DNA of 64,000 nucleotides from contig CM028902.1 in assembly GCA_016801885.1 (NCBI GenBank), positions 19,015,080 through 19,079,079 on the forward strand. Reading direction: 5' to 3'. Below are positions 25,702 through 38,695 of this stretch, piece by piece (positions within the stretch are counted from its first letter, which is position 1; the number at the start of each line of letters is the position of its first letter). The DNA is from Toxotes chatareus (lineage: Eukaryota; Chordata; Actinopteri; Toxotidae). The notes beneath the pieces were generated by a model. It had not been told where the DNA came from. It did not search any database and was given only the letters and a program-made list of their open reading frames with translations. Made by a program: the position numbers and the translations under genes.

Positions 25702-26144
25702 ACTTGCAAAAGCGCGCGCACACACTCACACGCACACACTCGGGGTGCCGCGGAACAATTTTGCGCCTCTGTCAGGCTTAGGTATTTAATTAAACTTGGT
25801 TAAATCGGGCGTTTAATTAAGATCTCATAACGATAATGTGTTTAGAAAATTTACTGGAGAGGAAAACAAATAGTGGGGACACCTAAAGTCAGGGCTGAAT
25901 GTTGTTGATTTGGCATTTTGCATCTCTTTCCTTACAATTAAGTTAAAACTGGCATTAATTTTGATTTCAGAATCTATATTCATTTACTTCTTTACAGGAT
26001 ACCTAAATCCTGTATGTTGCAGTGTCCACGAAGTGAAAACACACCTGCGTTTCTGATTTGAAGTATTGTATCATTATAACTCACAAGCAAAGCTACAAAC
26101 ACAACCCCCGCAGACATCAGTGTAACTTATGAAGTGCAGCTTAC
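22644..26144. other. Non-coding stretch between start-codon exon and putative leader exon
   Basis: Probably an intron plus the 5' UTR start of the coding exon. On the minus strand a branch-like cataatcac and pyrimidine-rich stretch precede two possible acceptors (ctctaag and tgcccag, about 22673-22685). Otherwise I see only a CT microsatellite at 25673-25700 followed by a small CG/CA-rich patch (25708-25755). No coding exon was recognised. Confidence 0.5.
25673..25700 (+). repeat. (CT)14 microsatellite
   Basis: Pure CT dinucleotide run about 450 bp downstream (gene-wise) of the putative leader exon. Confidence 0.95.
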
Positions 26145-26300
26145 CATCCTGAGCCCCGCACTCATCTCCAGCTCGGTGTAAAATCCCTCTGTTGCCTGGC
26201 AGTCCCTCCGATCCTTCAAAACCAAACCAGGATGTCACCGACCATTCCCAACCGCCACATTTAAATTACAATAACAAGGATACCTCTCTGGTATCCGCCT
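26145..26300 (-). other. Putative 5' leader exon of the kcng2-like gene (upstream end uncertain)
   Basis: On the minus strand a good donor, GGATG|GTAAGC, occurs at 26145/26144, 3.5 kb upstream of the start-codon exon and just downstream of a CpG-rich stretch, as expected for a first exon. It contains two ATGs in one frame (26165 and 26147). If spliced to the candidate acceptor tgcccag before 22673, these ATGs would be in frame with the main start and add a short N-terminal extension; if spliced to the nearer ctctaag acceptor they would not. This is inference from splice-site appearance only. Confidence 0.4.
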
Positions 26301-26700
26301 CATCCAAGCCGGTGGAAGGCGCGCAGACAGTCGGAACATACCAGAGATGGAAGCGGGTAAAGGTCTGGTGCGTTGAAAGTGTCCCGTTACAGCTTGGTTA
26401 GTGGTGCTGCAGGAGGAGGAGCAGGGGTGGGGGGAGTCGGAGCCGTGGTGCGCAACACAGGAGACTCCGGGTACCCAAGTACAAGTTTGCGTAAAGGTGA
26501 CGACAGGCGCATTAGTGACCGGGAGTATGGGAACTCTCGGACAGAGAAAAAAGGCATTTTAAGAAAACTGTCTCTTAGTGTCCGCTCCTTTTATGGTTTT
26601 AGTTAATATGAAATTCAAGGACACCGAGGAGATGTTCTCATCAGTGTTTCCTAACCTGATCGCTCCACGCGCAACAGGGGGCGCGGTTGCCTCCCAAATT
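26280..26700 (-). promoter_or_regulatory. CpG-enriched, promoter-like region
   Basis: CpG dinucleotides are clearly denser here than in surrounding AT-rich DNA (for example gcgcgcagacagtcgg, ccgtggtgcgc, gacgacaggcgc, accgggag, cgcgcaacagggggcgcgg). It sits just upstream of the putative leader exon of the minus-strand channel gene, so I infer a CpG-island promoter. No convincing TATA box was identified. Confidence 0.4.
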
Positions 26701-27723
26701 ACCTTTACTAAAGGTTGGTTAGAAATCTGCAGTGGAGCAGCGACTCACACAATTCGAGTCAGATATCATAAAACTGTCAAAACTCACTGTCTTCAGTGCA
26801 AAGGAAGAGAGAAAAGAAAAATAGTGAAATCATGACATTAAGGAAAACACAATGAAGTAAGATAGTATCACTTATTGTATCTGAGATTAGGTATTTTGCC
26901 ACTTGCTGCAACGAAATGTCTGAGTGACACCATACAGAAAATGTGTTCACAGTCCCCTTTACTTGAATACACAAACAGAAGTTGACCCTGTGAATATGAA
27001 TGATGGATAAAGACTGTTGGCTGTTTGCATACAATACATTTAAATTAACCAGGCACTCTATCAGGATAAACTTTAGGCCTGTAGCAGTTCACTTCTGTGG
27101 ACAGCTCTTTTTTTTTTTTACACATTGATATTCTTTTTTTAAATCACACAAGTAAGTAGCCTATTGATAATATTTTTTGTATGTATATAATGAGAAAATG
27201 TGTGTTATGTAAACTAAAAGTGTAATATAATGGTTGGCATGATACAGGAATAAAAAGCTAACTATATATTAAATGTCACATACAAGAGAATATCTCTGTT
27301 CCAATTCAGAGGGGCGGTGCCATAACACTAAGTGACACTGAACAGCTACAGCCAAATTTCTGGCTGTGTAATAAGGGAACAGACCTCAGTGTTCAGGACT
27401 GACTTTGAAAACTTTGACTGTTCCAGATCAACACATACAGCATCATGCCAAGCTCTGCAGAACTGGCACCAAATTTCCACAAGGTGATAGTTCAGAAGGG
27501 GAAAAAAAAATATCATAATGCTCGCAGATTTGTCTGCGTTGCAGGCATCGCACACGCCCACTTTGTCCTTGAAAGGCAGCTCATTAGGTTGCATGCGCCT
27601 GAGGGAACTGCTAAAACAAGCAAACACTTTGTCCAGGCCCTCATGGCTGCTAACGGAGCAGACAACACATTAGTGAGGGTAGAGATGGAAACTGAAGAGG
27701 TAGGGAAGCAGGGGGGTCTGTAC

Positions 27724-27762
27724 GTGTGTGTGTGTGTGTGTGCGTGTGTGTGTGTGTGTGTA
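27724..27762 (+). repeat. (GT)n microsatellite
   Basis: GT run with a single C interruption, 19 bp before duplicated segment copy 1. Confidence 0.9.
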
Positions 27763-27780
27763 TAAAACAGAGGTGTTCAG

Positions 27781-27880
27781 CTTATTGAATCCCTCCATCA
27801 CTATTCATTAACCTGCAGTGCAGCATATGCTCAGGGCTGGTTAGTGTGTGCAACATGAGACTGATCACACATGCTGGGCT
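27781..27880 (+). repeat. Duplicated about 100-bp segment, copy 1
   Basis: Shares with 35206-35300 the blocks cttattgaatc-ctccatcact, agcatatgc, ggttag, atgagactgat and cgctgg-like text in the same order and orientation. It is not a repeat family I recognise. Confidence 0.6.
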
Positions 27881-30235
27881 ATTTTTTTTTTTTTTCCACA
27901 AAGGCGACAACGTTTCAGGTGCCCTGCAATCTGCCTCAGAGTGACAGCAATATACTTTTTTAGCGCTGTCTGCCATTTTCTTATGTTTCATCACACACTT
28001 ACAGACAGAAGAAAACGCTTACACACCAACACAGAGGTGTGGATTTGGCACAGGTGGTAGATAGGGAACGCCCGAGTCCTCCAACATTAAAGCAGCTAAC
28101 TCGTTTACGTGTTGCACCACCCTCTATGTTTCCCTACCTCATTGTTTTTTATTAATCTAACAAACACACATACCTGCAGCTGCCCACCATCCATCTCACA
28201 CACACACGCGCGCACATGCACGCAGTGGAATATACCAAAAGCCAGCACACGCATGCACACATGCAGCAGAAAACACAAAGATAGCTGCAGCCCTGTCAGT
28301 ACTAATAGCAAGCTTCAGTCTGGCGGATTAAGAGTTTAATCCCTCACAGGAAAGAGGGGGCTGAGATGAGATCGCAGCAGCCGGCGTGCTTGGGTCTGAT
28401 GAGCGGTGGTGTGAGGTGCATGCAGGAGAGGAGCAATGAGTCACTCAGCTATTTAAAACCATCTGAACACACACCTTTGCACCGATGGCCACCTGAAGGT
28501 CCCACCCAACGGTCCTGCCAACCGCTAAGCTCAAAAACGGACCTTCTGCCTCTCTCTTGATTTCCCTCTCTCTTTCTTCTCTCTGTGATTCTCTGACCAC
28601 CCTCCCCTGCTGAAATGTGTTTGATCTCTGCGCTACCAAGTTTTGATCAGGTTAATTGCTGTCTCAGCAGACGGCGTGAATGGACAGATTAACACTCAGC
28701 ATGCAGGATGGAATAAGGAACAGGGGGAGGGGGCTGAGAGACAAGAGAAGAGGTAATGAGAGCCCAAAAGTGACAGAATCAGGATAATGGAAAGGTGGAG
28801 GTCAAGAGGATGAGGAAGGGCATTCGATTCGAAAAAGAGAGGGAATGGTTGACATGAAGGGGGACACATCATTTAGAGGGCAGGAAAAGAGATGATGAGA
28901 AGACGAGTGCGAACACAGGAGTGGAAATAAAAGGACAGGAAAGGTTGATGAAACACAGTGATGTGCAGTCAGGACAAGCAAGGAAAACAGAGCTTTACCA
29001 GTTAAAGCTGAAAATAGACATCAATTACAACGATACCCAAGTGGAAGCGATATCCATTCTTACATCTCAGAACACGATTCTGTCCCGTAAAGGATCTCAT
29101 GGTGCTTGTCTGCAATCATCTTGTAATTTACTGCCCTCTTGTGGCTTTTGTCTCTGCAAGCTAGGTTGATTACCAGCCAATGCATCTCCCATCTCTGTCA
29201 ATTTCGTGTCTGTATCCCATTGACAAAGGTATTTTTTGTTTGCGCATTGTGGATAATTGTGGAATCTTTGACGGGTGACTAGGTATAGCTAGCTACAGAC
29301 AAGTATGCTTGTAAAGCTGCCCTTGACTAGGCTTCCACCGTTCTGAGATCAGTTATGATATTATACAATACCGTACTGCACTCATGCATTAGAAAATTAC
29401 GTCAACAGTCTGTTCTTGCCATGTGTTAAGACATAGTAGTATGTAAACAAGAAAATCACCTTGGTCAACATGTGTGATGATGAGACTGTATTGTGGAGCA
29501 GCTTAACTCCTTTTGCAAGAGAAGCTTTCACAGACATCTTTATTCAATTTACATATTTACAGTTAACCATGTCACATAACACCCAAGCCTTTTCATTCTG
29601 TTTTGTTATGTAGTTTTCATATTAATATCTTTTCCTTTCTGTTGGGGGTGTAATTGGTTCTTCAGCTCTGCTTGCACATCTGTAAAAGTCACCAGACGCC
29701 ATTTAAAACACCAGGCTGACAGGGGAAGACAGCCTCTACATCAGGTCTGTTTCAATTAGTATCTGTGACAACAGGGTTCATTTGATTCGAGGATAAAACT
29801 CTTGCTTTCTTCTCTTCATCTTTGTTGTTTTCTTTTCATATGAATTAAACATCCAAATGCTGTTGCGCTTTGCCTGATATTGTCACTGCGGACCAAAAAA
29901 TCTGGAGGCATAAACAAATGCATTGGTTTACATGAGGCTTGTCTCATATGCTGCCAGGCAAATACCGCAAAAGCAAAAACACGCACACTCGCATGCATTT
30001 GAGGCTGGACAAATGAGATTCACAGCAGCAGTGGCACATACACACCTTCTAACACAGTTTAAAACTGATGACCTTCACCAATAGCTCAAAGACACAGTGT
30101 AACTGGCAGGTCTAATGGGCTTTCCAGAAACGGATAAAGAGACAGATTAACAATGTTACAGTGATGTGCAGAGTGGGTGATGGCTGCTACAAATATCACC
30201 TTAGTGAAACTGAAACTGAATTGTAAAGAGAAATA

Positions 30236-30350
30236 AGACTAGAGCCATCCTAACTGCTTTGTGAGGCTGTTTGCGAGCTAAATGCTAACGTCAGCGTGCT
30301 AATGTGCTCATAATGATAATGCTAGCATGTAATAGGTTTGACAGGGGTAA
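30236..30350 (+). repeat. Interspersed teleost repeat (gctaaatgctaacgtcagc family)
   Basis: The text gagctaaatgctaacgtcag, cgtgctaatgtgctcataat and gataatgctagcatg is a well-known teleost repeat motif; only about 115 bp is recognisable. Confidence 0.5.
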
Positions 30351-33300
30351 TGTTACTGAGCTCACTGCACTGGTTATGAGCAGTTCTTTTGCTGTGTCTT
30401 AACTTGCTGCTGCACGTCAGGTAGACTGCTGAGTGTATTGTTTTCCCCTCGATCATTAGATGGATGGATAGAGATTTTTCTGCTTTTTGCCCGATTGGAG
30501 TTGATAGATGTTTTACACCCCTCTGCTGTCTGAGGTGCCTGCAGGGTGACAAATCAGGGGGCAAAGATCTAAACTGTGGCTCTTGTTCTCATACATCTGT
30601 TTACATGCCTGTGTGGGATAGCAGTCTGGGCAGACATCTCACATCACAGCACTACACAACACACCCTGGTCTGATGTGTAATGAGTGCATATTGAGCCCC
30701 CAACCTCCCTTTGCGCAGTGGTGGACAAATGAATAACTTGTCTGACTGGAGAACCTAAAATCAACTCCTCCCTCTGGGAAAGTTTGCCATCGCCATTCTT
30801 CAGACTAAAAGGTGGACTCTTGCAAGGGAGTCGAGGGCTTACACAAATCAACTCAATAAACACTGTACAATTTATGAAGCAAAATATTAGCATCAAAATA
30901 CAGCCTATAAAATGTATTATTATTAATGTATTATTCATTTATCTTCTGACATATACACTGATATGTCTGTGAAAAGCAGCGTGGGCAATGGGTGGCTGAG
31001 TGCTGTGTTAGAGGGGAGGTGGTTAATTTGCCATTCAGACTGTGTGGTCATTTGCCTTATACTGAGAAGAATATCCATTTGTTATCCAAATTTATTAGAA
31101 TGGCTTATAGCATGGTTGTACAAATCAGCTAACTAGACTTGGGAAAGCATTTTGCACTGCTTCTCATGATGATTTTTGTACTGTTCAGATTGTTAGGGGA
31201 TGAGAAGGCTGCAGACGAGGATAAAGCAGATAGGACTCTCCATGCAACAAGTGACAGATGAAAATAGACAAAGCCTTACACAAAATATGATTTGTAATTT
31301 GAAGAGGTTTTTGCAGTTTACTGCATTTTATCAAACTGTGTAAACAGCAACAATAACACAGTATATGTTTGAAAAACCTTTACAGTATAGGCAGCAAATG
31401 AATGTATGCTTTTGCACATTGTTTATTGTATTGATATGATGAAACCAAGATATGTTTCAATGTGTTTTACCCTATGATAGCTCATACTGTAGCATATTAT
31501 TCACAGACCTGTTGTTTTTCAATGTCATTTGCCGCAATGTATGTGTCAGCCCCTGCTAGTACCCACATAGCTTAATACACACTGATCTGGTTAAATTGTC
31601 TGTTGTTATTTCAGTTTAAATGGAAAATAAAAGATGAATAGCTACCTTCATGGTTATCCTGCCTGTGTGACCACACGCACCACACTGTCCTCCAGGCTTT
31701 GTCTCAGGCTCTTGGTGTTGTGGCAGGAAGTTTGACCACTGGTCTGGTTGTACTCTTATTGTATGTCACACACTTCCTGGAGGCTGCTGGAAACCAAGGT
31801 AAATATAGTTTATGTCATTTGGTAGAAATGATTGCAATCAGCAACATTTTCAGTCACAACAGTTGCAGTTCACAGGTAAAAGCTTGATGCTGGTGCAGTT
31901 TGTAAGTTTTCATTTTATTCTGGATAGTCAGTTTTGTTATTGTTATGATTAAACTGAATGAAACTGGACTGGGTGCTGGATGTATGATAACAGCATACTA
32001 ATAAATAGTCATTACCTAACTCAGTCTTTATAATGATGAATGATCGCTGATTTACAGAATCCAAATGGGTACTTTTAATGTAAAAATATTCAGAACTGCA
32101 CACCCTCCATGGGACTAGTCCAGTCCACAAGAACCAGCGTTGTATGCTGTTCAGGGTGAAATAATTCATATTCAAAGCAGGTTCACAGCTTATCAACAAG
32201 GCTCCCTACTGACTTCAAAACCCCTTTCAGCATAAAAGGGAATCCTGTGCAGCAGGCTACCAGGTGGGCAATGCTGACTGCTGTCTCAGTCTTCTCACTG
32301 CGTCCATCTCTGTCATTAATTTGAGTTTCTTCTTTTCATCCTTGTTCAGTCGTATCCATTTCGAAATTTAAGGTTTACATCCTCATGTCCCTCTTCTTCA
32401 GGACATAGCCCATGCCACTTATTTACTTAAAGTGATTAAAATTAGATTCTCTGTGGAAGGAATCAGTTTCAAACGTCAGCTGATATCTGTAACTGAACTG
32501 CACAGTGGCGCAGACGGGCCTATTACAATCCAGTTAGAGAAATAAATGGGAATAAAATAAGCAACCCATCAAAAGCCAACACTCCCATCTTTTTCCTTCC
32601 CAGAGGCCAGGTATCTATAAGAGGACTGTTCCAAAACTATCAAGCAACCACTGGAAAACACTCAACACTCACTTTGTGTTTCAGCTTTTGGCTGAAAGCT
32701 TTGCTGCTGCATTTTAGACGAGCCTAAAGAAGTGAGGAACTCTGCACAAAACTCTGCAGAAAAAGAGAAAGCTGCCATCACCCAGAAGAGGAGATTCAAA
32801 AATGTAGATAAGTCTCTGTACTTCACCAAGTGAGATAAACAATCTCATTCTGGGGAGATTTCTCAGCTAAAGAAGGCAAAGCTGAGAAACTACTTTTGTT
32901 CATCAAATCTTGGATCACTATTACATACAGTCTTACTGCTAAATTTCAGGCTGCTTAGATCGTAAAAACCACATGAAAGGAGGTTGAAAATCCATTTCTT
33001 TTATTCATGGAGGTGGTATAAATGTGATTTCTATAGAGCAGCACTCTCACGCTCTAAAGCCCCACACCTAAAATATCTGAGACCAGGGAAGTTTCTGTCA
33101 GTACTGTTAATCCACGTACCTTTGGGTGGGGCTGCCAATCCACATCTCCAGATGAGGTGTACCTCCACAGGTTTGGTCAACGGTTAGCAGCAGTTTTTAT
33201 CGTCTCTGCTGCCGTGATTTGATCCTGGAAGGCAAAGGAAACAGGAGATGGACAATTTGAAACACGATCCATGCTGACTCTCATTACACTCTCAAGTTCT

Positions 33301-35032
33301 CACTCAGGTATGCTCTCCTTCTCAATCTCATTACAGGTAACAGAATACACAGTATCACACCCTGGGATAAAATAGAGCTCTTGATAGAGTGATAATATTG
33401 CTGGCAAGGAGAAGAAGAAGAACCTAATCTGGCCAGCTGATCAGCTGTGGCCACCACCAGCAATAAGTTAATTGAAAAGGTATTGAACCTCTTGAGAGGT
33501 TTGCATTTAGTTGGTTTCACAACTGTGCAGGGCAGCACATTGTGCCTGTTAACATTCCCATGCATGTGATTTTCTCTGTTTGTCAGAGTGTGTGTTTAGG
33601 TATATGTGTGTAATGTGTTTATTAGGTATGTGCATCTCTCCCTATTAGTCAATCCAGTGACTTAAAGCTGATTTGCTATGACTCAGTTTAATTACTATTA
33701 GGATGTGATATTTTTTAAATTTTTTATCTAAAATGTGCAACTATAATAAATCGTTTCCTTGATTTTTCGACCAACATTTAAAAATGTTCAGCTGCAAAAC
33801 ATGTAAATGAAAAATTACATAAAATAAACAGTCTATATTAAATAAAAATAGGCCTGTCTCTGAGAATGCTGCTTCAGTTGTTTTCAACAACAATCACAGA
33901 CTGATTAAAACAGAGTAGAATTAGTTATGTCATGCCACTTGGCTCTTCTCCTTTCATTAGTCACACCACGGGTGAATGAAGCTTGCAAAGTGCTTCGTCT
34001 CAGGGTAGAAGGCTTTTCGGGCTGCGAAGGCTTCTCGGCCGGGTGATGCAGCAACAGCACAAAGTTTAACACACGCTTTGCAGTTTGCGGCGCTGATGTA
34101 GATGCTAGAAGAGATTTGAAGCTTTTGGCTGCAACATGTTTATGATATCATCTACAGATTATATGGTTTTCTGCCATGTCCAAATAATTGAACCATTACT
34201 TCTCTTTTAACAAACAAAGTCTTCTTCAGCAGTGTGGACCGGCACTGTGTCTCCCTCCATGTTGCAGGAGAAGTTATGAACGGGTTTGCTTGCAGATACA
34301 GACAGAGAATGGGGACAGGAGGTGGGACAATGTAAGAAAGGGAGATGCAAACACTGGCATGGTTTTACGGAAGAAACTGGTTATGTAACTCAACATCAAA
34401 CTGTATCAATATAAACAGTATAGGTTTCATCCTGTACACCATCTTGTTTGAAAATATAATGATACACCTTTAAAAGTCAGCCAGAGCTCTTTCCCACTCA
34501 GTTGTATTAAGCTCAAATAACATTTTGTTTTGACAGTTATCAGTTCATGTTCATTGCATGTGGAGCCGTGCCTACTAAACTTAGTGCCATGCCAATCTCA
34601 ATTACATTACTCAGAGAAGAGGACTGACGAATTTTATGGGAATATAGCCAAACTTCTGCTCGGTGGAAATTGCCCAAATGGTACAAAAAGTAACTCAGGG
34701 GAGGGGATGCACAGAGAGTCAAGTCTAGTTAAATCTTTGACTGTTTTCCATTAAATATACATTAATCTAAAGTCTATTACGGACTATTTTTTCTTCTTAA
34801 TTGTGGACATATGGTGCTAAACATTCATGCATAAACATTCCTCTGTCTGCGCATGTTGCAAGCATGTTGGCCAGTGGCCGTGCTGCGTGCTGCTGTGTCT
34901 TGCCAGTGGTGTGTTTGCACTTTTCCCTGTTTAATCTGAGCAGCCTGGTGTGTGAGAGTCAGCTGCCCTCATTGTTAATCAGAGCGTCCCCTCTAAACAT
35001 GTCAGCATGTTATAATGTGTGTCGAGCGGCCA

Positions 35033-35051
35033 TTTTTTTTTTTTTTTTTTT
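35033..35051 (+). repeat. Poly(T) tract
   Basis: Nineteen consecutive T residues; no element was recognised for which this would be the tail. Confidence 0.85.
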
Positions 35052-35205
35052 CCCCGTGACTGCCCTGTGGGTTTTTGGAAGGGCGAGGGAATGTAGCTGT
35101 GCTTTCACTGCCAGCGGCACACAGGCAATCAGTCTCTATGACAGAGGGAGAAACAGAAAAGAAGGAGTGAAGGCGCTAACAGGAGGTGAGACACAGACAG
35201 TTTGG

Positions 35206-35300
35206 CCTTATTGAATCTCTCCATCACTGCACAGCGGTCTACAGCGGAGCATATGCCCGCGGCCGGTTAGAATGAGACTGATGATGCACGCTGGTTAGCT
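35206..35300 (+). repeat. Duplicated about 100-bp segment, copy 2
   Basis: Counterpart of 27781-27880, about 7.4 kb away in the same orientation. Similarity stops at a poly-T stretch on the far side of copy 1 and fades into unique sequence here. Confidence 0.6.
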
Positions 35301-36054
35301 GTCACTCATTTGATGCTTCAGTCACAACTGAAATGGATTAGCTGGCCTACAGTCTGGTTCGCTGTGACAACAATGACTCATTATTTCTGACGGCCTTATC
35401 AGTCTGTCCCTGTGCTGCTGCCCATTTCTCTTTTATTTCCTCTAACACTATGCATAGAAATGAAACCAAGCATTTTGTTGTTACTAAACAACCTGTCTCT
35501 AACACTTCTTGTGTGTTTTCATTTGATAGTGTTAAACGCCCACATCATCTAAGGACGCAACAAAGATAAAATAAGTGAGTGAGTCACCAGGAACACCAAC
35601 ACCACCAGCATCACCATTACCATCATCATCACCATGAAGGTGATGATACTCAGTTACAGTCACCACTGTCTAATTATAACAATGGTCCCAGATGTCTAGG
35701 AGACAACAGAAACAACAAGATGCAGCAGGGTGACTAAAAGCTTCCAGGAGGGGGAGGGATGGGGGGTAGGCAAGGGCTCAGGTATAAACCCCAAGGTACA
35801 CTTTAAGTTAAGAACATCACGATGGCTCACCGTTGAGCATGATTACCAGACTGAAAGGACGTGGCCCGGCCAGCCAAAGTGTGTAAAGTAGAAGGAAGCT
35901 GTGAGGCAGTGAACACAAAATACCTTTAGAGAACTCAGAGAGAGAAGAGGAATGTCACAAAACCATCATGGTTAATGTCTAACTGCTTGCTGCTGCACTG
36001 AATGAATGAATACCAGCTTTGTGCAGTAATTGCTTTCTTGCTGAGAGTAAATGT

Positions 36055-36330
36055 GAGGATTGACACCGTTCTCAAATATGTAGCCGGGAAGCAGCAGCTG
36101 GTTAACTTAGCTTTGCATTGAGACTGGAAATGGGAGACAAAGCTAGTCTAGTTCTGTCCAAGAGTAACAAAATCCCCCAAGCAGCACTTCTAAAGTTCAC
36201 TAATTAACATGTTATATCTTTGTTTAAGTTATACAACACCAAAATGTAAAAATGGCAGTTAGTTTGCAGTTAGGGGGGATTATGCTAGCCTTAACTGCTG
36301 TCTCCAGCTTCTTATAGAGACCCAAAGTGA
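36055..36330 (+). mobile_element. Teleost foldback element, copy C (left part)
   Basis: Shows gattgacaccgttctc, ggttaacttagctttgc, gttctgtccaagagtaacaa and the conserved ttcactaattaacatgttat block of the family. The second arm is degraded. A separate end block follows at 36958-37050. Confidence 0.5.
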
Positions 36331-36957
36331 AACCAGAACTTCTGGTTCTTCTACAGAAGCAAGAAAACCTCTTTTAAAATCCTGACATTTAACAACGCTA
36401 ATGATCAAAAATCCAGCCTTAGAATAGAGGCACGTCATGTGGTTCAGTTCTTAGGTTTTGCTAATGATGGTAGTTTTTTTGAAAAGCAATCTAATATTGT
36501 TATTTATTTAGTATCTCTGTTTTCTGGTGGTTAGTAATAAATACTAGCTCCCATAATCCCTAGACCTGTGTGGGCTAAAGCTCATGACTCAACCAAAGAG
36601 GCGTGTACATGAGATAGTGAATTTCAGAGATTTGGATAAAACCACATTATGATGGAAGGAAGTAACTACGCTTGTAAAATTTCAAGGCTGTTTTTTCTGT
36701 ACTCACAAAGTGATTGCTGTTTAACTTGAAATGTTAAAATCAGGAAGGTTCACCTTCTAATACCAAGTGCTGTGGTGGATGGTGATTTGTCTTAGCATAC
36801 GGAGAGTAGACCTCAGGACCATGCATCAGGATACATTTTTCATAAAGGTTGATGAAAGAATGCTGATTGAGAGATTGCACGGAGTTACAGAAGCTGGTGA
36901 AACCGAGACTAACCCAAACGTGGACGTGACGTCTTGACTTCAGCTCTCTATTCACCA

Positions 36958-37050
36958 TACAGATGTGAGAGTGATACCATCCTTCTAATCTCTCAACTCA
37001 ACAAGATAAGCTTGTTTCACAAAATGCTGAACCATTTCTTTAAAATAAAG
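36958..37050 (+). mobile_element. Foldback element end fragment
   Basis: The text gtgagagtgataccatcctt followed by caagataagcttgtttcaca and ctgaaccatttctttaaa corresponds to the right end of the same family. It may be the other end of copy C after an insertion, or an independent fragment. Confidence 0.45.
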
Positions 37051-37212
37051 AAGAAGAAAGAAGAGAAGATTAAAAGAGTAAATGATTAATTAACGGTGCG
37101 CGTGATCATGTCAGTGAGTGTTTGACCCAGGGTGGGGATCAGATTTTCTGTCTCCAACACACAAACACGGGCCTCCAGAGCAAACTAACTGGAGGTGTGT
37201 GTGTTTGCCAGT

Positions 37213-37233
37213 ACACACACACACACACACACA
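37213..37233 (+). repeat. Short (CA)n run
   Basis: About ten CA units; its two shadow frames encode His/Thr runs. Confidence 0.85.
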
Positions 37234-37975
37234 TGCTTGCATGCATCCGCATCCATACATACTCATCAAATCCCTCTCTGTGTCCCCAGCTCCCTCTCCA
37301 TCCTTGCTCCCATCCTAAGCTCAAACCACAGCTCTAATTAATTCCCACCCTAGAACACGACGCAAGGAGTGGAGTGGAGCGAGCAGGGGGAGCCATGTCA
37401 GCCGCAAGCAGAATAATAATAGAAGCGAGAAGAAAGAAGTAGAAAAGTGGGGGGGGGGAACATGAAGCTGCCTTTTGCTGTATCATTTTTGCGCTTTCTT
37501 TGTGGCGAAGGCCTCTCACACACGCTTGGTCATCGGTTGGGTCAGCTGCAACTTCCATGGCAATGTGGGCAACAGTTTAAGCAATCGCTGCAATGTATAC
37601 AGCACAACAAGCTCCTACTTGAGCAAACTGTATGTTATGAGGTCCCTCATGAACAGGCCATCAATAATGTATCATACCTTGCATCTATAGCCCTGCTTCC
37701 CAATTGATTCAGATTAATGGAGCAAACAGAAAACCATGATAGGAAACTGGAGAGCGGAAACATTTGATCCCACCGTCGCCTATATATGGAATCTGCCTGA
37801 GCTATTATATGATATGATATGTTCCTCAGCTGCTGTACTATATGGTTCACTGTCCTGTACATATACATTTTCATGTGTAGCTCAGAAAAATTCAGAAGTG
37901 TCGATTTGACTTGTGATCAAAATGCAAAGCCACATATAAACCTTTATGTAGAAACATGAATGGAGTTGATGGAGA

Positions 37976-38310
37976 TTTAAAGAATGGTTTGACATTTTGG
38001 GAAATACGCTTAGAAGATCAATATCGCTCTTGGTAAATTTGAAACTACCACCAGTCAATTAGCTTAGCTTCATAAAGGCCAGAAATGGGTGAGCAGCTAC
38101 CCTGGGCTTGTTCATAGGTAAGACAATCTGCCTGCCAGCATCTTTAAATCAGATTTTACTGCATTCAGACACAGCCAGAGAAGGCTGTTTCACCCTGCTC
38201 CCAGCCTTTGTGCTAAGCTAAGCTAAGCTAAGCTAAGCTAACCAGCTGTTTCTCTCAGCTAACTCTCAGTGTGAAAGTGAATTTTCCAAGATGTCAAACC
38301 ATACTTTAAA
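37976..38310 (+). mobile_element. Foldback element copy D with intact terminal inverted repeats
   Basis: Best-preserved ends. The left terminal repeat at 37976-37995 and the right one at 38291-38310 are inverted 20-mers differing at one position, each starting TTTAAAG. The interior carries the family's attagcttagcttcataaag and an (AGCTA)n expansion at 38212-38242. Its 335 bp have no coding capacity. Confidence 0.75.
38212..38242 (+). repeat. (GCTAA)6 tandem repeat
   Basis: Six gctaa units inside foldback copy D, an expansion of the gctaagctaa motif normally present once or twice in this family. Confidence 0.9.
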
Positions 38311-38663
38311 AGCTCTGTGCTGAGTTCTTATGACAATGCACAAGTTCATTTTCCTGAACGATACCACAAAAGCTAAATGGATAGACACCTGAACCAACTA
38401 CCATTTGGGTATGTTACATGTGTATTCATGTGATTGCCTGTTTATATGCCTCACAGTAGCTTGTATAAGTGAGGCGACTATAATTTTATCTGTTTGAAGT
38501 GTGCTCTTTTGACCCCAGGCACTGGAAGCCACAGAGGAAACAATGTTCAAAGCTAGCCAGAGAGCTGTCTGACGGAGAAAAGTGTGTGTACACATGCATG
38601 TGTGTGTGCGCTTGTGTGTCAGAGAGGGAGAGAGAAATGAAACATGACTTGAATTCACTTGAA

Positions 38664-38695
38664 TTCCTTAGGTGCCCAAAGGAACACCTAAGGAA
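38664..38695. other. Perfect 11-bp hairpin
   Basis: TTCCTTAGGTG (38664-38674) pairs with CACCTAAGGAA (38685-38695) around a 10-base loop. Confidence 0.55.
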
